A model generated the notes under the pieces. The model saw nothing but the letters and a program-made list of their open reading frames with translations, searched no databases and was not told the origin of the DNA. A stretch of DNA of 64,000 nt from Mucilaginibacter sp. SJ. Lineage in GTDB: Bacteria > Bacteroidota > Bacteroidia > Sphingobacteriales > Sphingobacteriaceae. A program made the translations under genes and the position numbers. This document shows positions 61,033-64,000 of the stretch, piece by piece; positions within the stretch are counted from its first letter, which is position 1, and the number at the start of each line of letters is the position of its first letter. Where the stretch lies: the NCBI RefSeq assembly GCF_028993635.1, contig NZ_CP118631.1:6696001-6760000 (forward strand). Reading direction: 5' to 3'.

Positions 61033-62097
61033 TTACCAGTTAGCTATTAGTTCTTCGGTTAATTGGGCCTCTGATTTACCTGCCTGGTATTTATTCATAG
61101 CTGCCTGCGGATCGAAGCTTTCTTTATTACCATGATGGTTTAAATAACCGCGGCAAATGGCTGCAATATTTTTTGCCGATATGCCATTATTCTGTATTGG
61201 TGCAAGCCGTTTTAATTCATCGACATTAAAAAGTGAATGAACCTTTTTGCCTAAAGCGATGCCCGTGTAAACCACAGTTGAATATTGGGTGATGAGCTCG
61301 CAGCAATTGGCTATCATGTGGTTGGTATTGCCCTGCCTGTATACCAATGTGCCGGCTGGAGTGTTGGAACGGATCTCCTTTTCGGCACGGTCAAAATTTT
61401 CATTTGGGTGAAGTTTGAAGAGCAATGGTCTGCCGTTGGCAATTTTCACAGCTTTTTTAATGAAAGCTATCCTGTTTTCAATGCGGAAGGTTTCACGCAT
61501 ATCGGTTGTGGCTACCATAACATAGTTATGATGCGGAAAATCATTATTCACATGCTGCCCCAGGTTGTCGTAATTAGGCATACCGGTAACTACAATTTTG
61601 CGTTTTTCGGTGCCTTTACCCATGAAATATTGTTTGTATCCTTCTGATGCCGCGCAATAAACGTCGCATATATTCGATGATCCGTTTAGCGAGGTATTGC
61701 CGCACAGCGTAGGGGGAAGCTTAAGCCCTTTTACAACACTGCTCCACGGAGTGTAACGGTCAATCATGCCTTCCTGCACCCAAATGGTTTTGGTGTTAAG
61801 CATGCGCCGCGGCACAATCAGGTCGGTGCAAAATACAACAAGGTCGTATCTGTTTTTCTTTGCCCCAAAATCTATCTGTAAGGTGTTTTTTTGAAGATAA
61901 TCTTCCGAAATGAGCCTGAATTTGGTAGAAAGCACTGTGCCGCTAAGCAGGGTACTTTTATTAATGATGGTGTTTAGTGTTGGGTTATCAGTAAACAACT
62001 GGCTAAACCAGCAATCAAATTCAGGCAGCTCATTAGCTATCTGGTGCATTTGCGTGGTTTGGTTAATTGAACCGGTAATGAATAGTATTTTCTTCAT
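61033..62097 (-). CDS. Putative GT-B glycosyltransferase (capsule/CDP-glycerol transferase-like)
   Basis: A 354-residue soluble protein. The N-terminal KKILFITGSINQTTQMHQIA and the C-terminal LLFKLHPNENFDRAEKEI plus ELITQYSTVVYTGIALGKKV fit GT-B enzymes of the capsule/CDP-glycerol glycerophosphotransferase and sialyltransferase-like groups, where a KxHP loop is common. It is the first gene of the operon and the most likely user of the CMP-sugar made by the other products. No close family could be named. Confidence 0.65.
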   Translation of the reverse strand: MKKILFITGSINQTTQMHQIANELPEFDCWFSQLFTDNPTLNTIINKSTLLSGTVLSTKFRLISEDYLQKNTLQIDFGAKKNRYDLVVFCTDLIVPRRMLNTKTIWVQEGMIDRYTPWSSVVKGLKLPPTLCGNTSLNGSSNICDVYCAASEGYKQYFMGKGTEKRKIVVTGMPNYDNLGQHVNNDFPHHNYVMVATTDMRETFRIENRIAFIKKAVKIANGRPLLFKLHPNENFDRAEKEIRSNTPAGTLVYRQGNTNHMIANCCELITQYSTVVYTGIALGKKVHSLFNVDELKRLAPIQNNGISAKNIAAICRGYLNHHGNKESFDPQAAMNKYQAGKSEAQLTEELIANW

Positions 62098-62169
62098 CCT
62101 TTTATTTCAATCAGCAATTGCGTTTAGATTCAATGATTAATAATTTTATCATTTTAATTTTAAATTACG

Positions 62170-62192
62170 AGGCTTAGCAAAGGGCAAAGCCT
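62170..62192. other. Small hairpin upstream of the ulosonic-type operon
   Basis: AGGCTT (62170-62175) pairs with AAGCCT (62187-62192) about 75 bp upstream of the first gene of the leftward operon. It could be an operator or leader hairpin. No TAnnTTTG box was found on the minus strand nearby. Confidence 0.25.
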
Positions 62193-62391
62193 GATAATTT
62201 GATAAATGTAGGGGGGCTATTTTTAGATAATGCGAAGTCTGCGTTATCAAATCATTAAGCCGGATGGTGGAGTGTATTATTTATTAACAAATAATGTATG
62301 TTGTTAATAAAGTGCAGGTGTTGACTGTGATAACTTGTTTAATATAAGATCATTGACGGGTTTTGGTTCTGTTGTATTTATAAACAGCGTT

Positions 62392-62691
62392 TTAAACCAT
62401 AACCTTAAATATAATAAGGATGGCAGTGACAAACAAAACGATCATCCCGCCAAGAAAAAGATAATCGGCTACCGCTTCTGCGCGGCTGCCGGGTTTGATA
62501 TTCCCCCTAATGGAAAGAAACGAAAGCATGCAGCTTAACATAAAGAAAACCAGTGCTATGGTTACTGTTTCATCAATATAAGTCCGTTCGGAAAGCTTCA
62601 GGAATTTTAATGAGGTAAGTACCACAAAACACAGGCCCAGCAAATTTGACGCTGCATTGAGGATATGCGGTGATTTATTGTTGCTGGACAT
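62392..62691 (-). CDS. Small hypothetical membrane protein
   Basis: A 99-residue protein with three predicted transmembrane helices (LLGLCFVVLTSLKFL, VTIALVFFMLSCMLSFLS, YLFLGGMIVLFVTAILIIF) and a basic loop between the second and third. The frame is clean, starts with ATG, and the hydrophobic periodicity supports it as a real gene. No domain is recognised. It is separated by about 290 bp from the operon to its left and has no close neighbour. Confidence 0.65.
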   Translation of the reverse strand: MSSNNKSPHILNAASNLLGLCFVVLTSLKFLKLSERTYIDETVTIALVFFMLSCMLSFLSIRGNIKPGSRAEAVADYLFLGGMIVLFVTAILIIFKVMV

Positions 62692-63044
62692 ATACGGCTA
62701 TAAAACTAATAAAATCTATGATATCGGAACCGCCTGCCTTCAAAATGTTTATCGGTCAATATCAGCAAGGTAATAATATAACCGCCGGCCGGATGTGTAA
62801 AATAACTGCGGATTGATTATTTTTATAAAAATATTAGATACCTGTTGCCGGAGATAGAAAGCCGTAATATAACAGCTATGTTATTGTGTTATTTAGAATC
62901 GTCTTTTAATAAATAACGATATATCGCTACTTGTTTCTGTGTTTTCTTGTGTAAATTATTGAAATATAGTTATTTATATATTTGGTACATCTATTGTGTA
63001 TGATTCAAAGTATTTAAGTCCCTACATCTTAAACACATTACCTC
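62692..63044. other. Divergent intergenic region
   Basis: A 353-bp AT-rich region between the small membrane protein (leftward) and the large secreted protein (rightward). No gene or strong repeat is seen apart from the -7-like element at 62977. Confidence 0.5.
62977..62984 (+). promoter_or_regulatory. Candidate -7 element for the secreted protein gene
   Basis: TATATTTG matches TAnnTTTG exactly and lies about 60 bp before the ATG at 63045. A TTG at 62959-62961 is upstream, with about 15 bp between the boxes, shorter than usual. Confidence 0.4.
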
Positions 63045-64000
63045 ATGACAAAAAAAATACTCACTTTTTTATTCCTTACAGGCTCGGCGGTGTACGCAAA
63101 TGCACAGGCCATTGCACCATCAGCCTGGCAAAAGTTTCCGGATAGCACCGTTGTAAGTGTTCATGCCTCATACGATGATGTAACCGGAATTCACCGTTGG
63201 TTGTTCGGCGAAAACTATCGTAAGGACTGGGCAATGAAAGTTAAATTGCCGGTGATCCGGTTATCACAAATAAACGGTGGACTTACCCCTATAAAGCAAG
63301 GCGGCGGCATGGAGTCAAAGTCGTTACGGCTGGAAGATAAAACCGGCCGCGAATGGGTACTGCGCAGCGTTGAAAAAGTACCGGATAAATTGCTCCCGCC
63401 AAATTTGCAGGGCACTTTTGCTGTTGATTGGGTTGGCGATGAATTTAGCGGTCAGCATCCGTACTCTGCCCTGATAGTGCCTCCGCTTGCTGAAGCTGCA
63501 AACGTACCGCATGCTAACCCAATTATAGGCGTTGTGGCCGAAGACCCGGCACTTGGACAATACAGTAAGTTATTTATAGGTACGGTATGTTTGATAGAAG
63601 AACGGGAACCAATAGGTTCATCAGATAATACCCTTAAAATGCAGAGGCAACTGCTTAAAAGCTATGACAATAGGTTGGATGGGGAAGGGTTTTTGCGCGC
63701 CCGTATGCTTGATCTTTTAATGGGCGATTGGGATAGGCACGAAGACCAATGGCGCTGGGCCGATACTAAAAATGGGAAAGGAAAAACCTATATAGCCGTA
63801 CCGCGCGACCGTGATCAGGTATTTCACGTTACGCAGGGCGTGTTTCCAAGTATTGCAGCCCTACCCTGGATAGACCCCTTACTGGAAGATTTTACAGGGG
63901 ATATTCCGCATGTGAAATATTCTCTTTTTAAAACGCGCTTTATGAAGGAATACCCTGACGCGCAAATAAGCTATGAACGATGGATGCAAATTGCCAATGA
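63045..64000 (+). CDS. Secreted N-terminal part of a large Bacteroidetes protein (phosphoesterase/BamA-associated type), 3' end outside window
   Basis: The frame is open from the ATG at 63045 to the window end (318 codons seen). A signal peptide (KKILTFLFLTGSAVYANAQA) is followed by a domain with SKSLRLEDKTGREWVLRSVE, HPYSALIVPPLAEAANVPHA and LLMGDWDRHEDQWRW. This pattern is found near the start of very large (about 1200-residue) Bacteroidetes proteins that may also carry a metallophosphoesterase and an outer-membrane barrel; the rest is outside the window. GDWDRH resembles the catalytic-loop region of HipA/Fam20-like kinases, a resemblance only. Function unknown. Confidence 0.75.
   Translation, partial: MTKKILTFLFLTGSAVYANAQAIAPSAWQKFPDSTVVSVHASYDDVTGIHRWLFGENYRKDWAMKVKLPVIRLSQINGGLTPIKQGGGMESKSLRLEDKTGREWVLRSVEKVPDKLLPPNLQGTFAVDWVGDEFSGQHPYSALIVPPLAEAANVPHANPIIGVVAEDPALGQYSKLFIGTVCLIEEREPIGSSDNTLKMQRQLLKSYDNRLDGEGFLRARMLDLLMGDWDRHEDQWRWADTKNGKGKTYIAVPRDRDQVFHVTQGVFPSIAALPWIDPLLEDFTGDIPHVKYSLFKTRFMKEYPDAQISYERWMQIAN

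Noticed and set aside
1..64000. tRNA, rRNA, insertion sequences, phage or plasmid genes
   Set aside because: All large gaps were inspected and no such sequence, transposase-like frame or terminal repeat was recognised. A dedicated covariance-model search could still find a small RNA.

Overview
The window looks like chromosomal DNA of a Bacteroidetes bacterium of the Sphingobacteriaceae, most like Mucilaginibacter or Pedobacter. The basis is family content (DUF5686/CarboxypepD_reg protein, UpxY-like NusG paralogue, small PglC-like initiating transferase, PL1 lipoprotein), scarce Shine-Dalgarno sites, TAnnTTTG-like promoter boxes and moderate GC. The genus is inference. No rRNA, tRNA, insertion sequence, phage gene or CRISPR array was seen.

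Layout. (1) 1-7.5 kb: the end of a metallo-beta-lactamase-fold hydrolase, a hybrid histidine kinase, a PQQ-type sugar dehydrogenase, and a molybdenum hydroxylase operon (iorA-iorB-diheme cytochrome c). (2) 7.8-10.2 kb: an SGNH-like/MBOAT pair, probably polysaccharide O-acetylation. (3) 10.4-12.9 kb: two regulators that share an upstream sequence motif. (4) 13.1-41.2 kb: a 28-kb leftward exopolysaccharide (EPS) locus. Its transcription order is Wza-like export lipoprotein, Wzc-like tyrosine kinase, a 0.5-kb gap with four repeats, UpxY-like antiterminator, nucleotide-sugar dehydrogenase, flippase, aminotransferases, glycosyltransferases, deacetylase, initiating transferase, polymerase, asparagine-synthetase-type amidotransferase, FemAB/GNAT acyltransferases, a GINT1-like propeller, a small lipoprotein, a UDP-glucuronate-epimerase-like enzyme, a PhyH dioxygenase and a PglF/CapD-type dehydratase. 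(5) 41.5-47.6 kb: glmS (UDP-GlcNAc supply), a second MBOAT/SGNH pair and a PL1 pectate-lyase-like lipoprotein whose N-terminal module is related to the small lipoprotein inside the EPS locus. (6) 48-53.4 kb: class I fructose-bisphosphatase, a large DUF5686 outer-membrane protein and a PD40 propeller protein. (7) 53.4-62.1 kb: a compact leftward nine-gene operon with a GT-B protein, SpsF-like cytidylyltransferase, split transketolase, class III aminotransferase, SDR, a fused HAD phosphatase-NeuB synthase, a membrane fatty acid/sterol hydroxylase and an SMR transporter. (8) A small membrane protein and the start of a large secreted protein running off the right edge.

How it fits together. Regions 2, 4 and 5 read as one surface-polysaccharide programme: precursors (glmS, dehydrogenase, dehydratase, epimerase), Und-PP assembly (PglC-like starter, four GT4, one GT2), Wzx/Wzy-type flipping and polymerisation, Wza/Wzc export, decoration (two O-acetylation pairs, N-acylation, amidation, deacetylation) and a candidate trimming lyase. 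Region 7 is the best candidate for an undescribed system: it has the logic of a CMP-activated ulosonic acid pathway, but with a phosphatase-synthase fusion lacking the usual SAF domain, a transketolase pair and a GSA-aminomutase-like aminotransferase, and without a recognisable NeuC/LegG-type epimerase or classical NeuA in the window.
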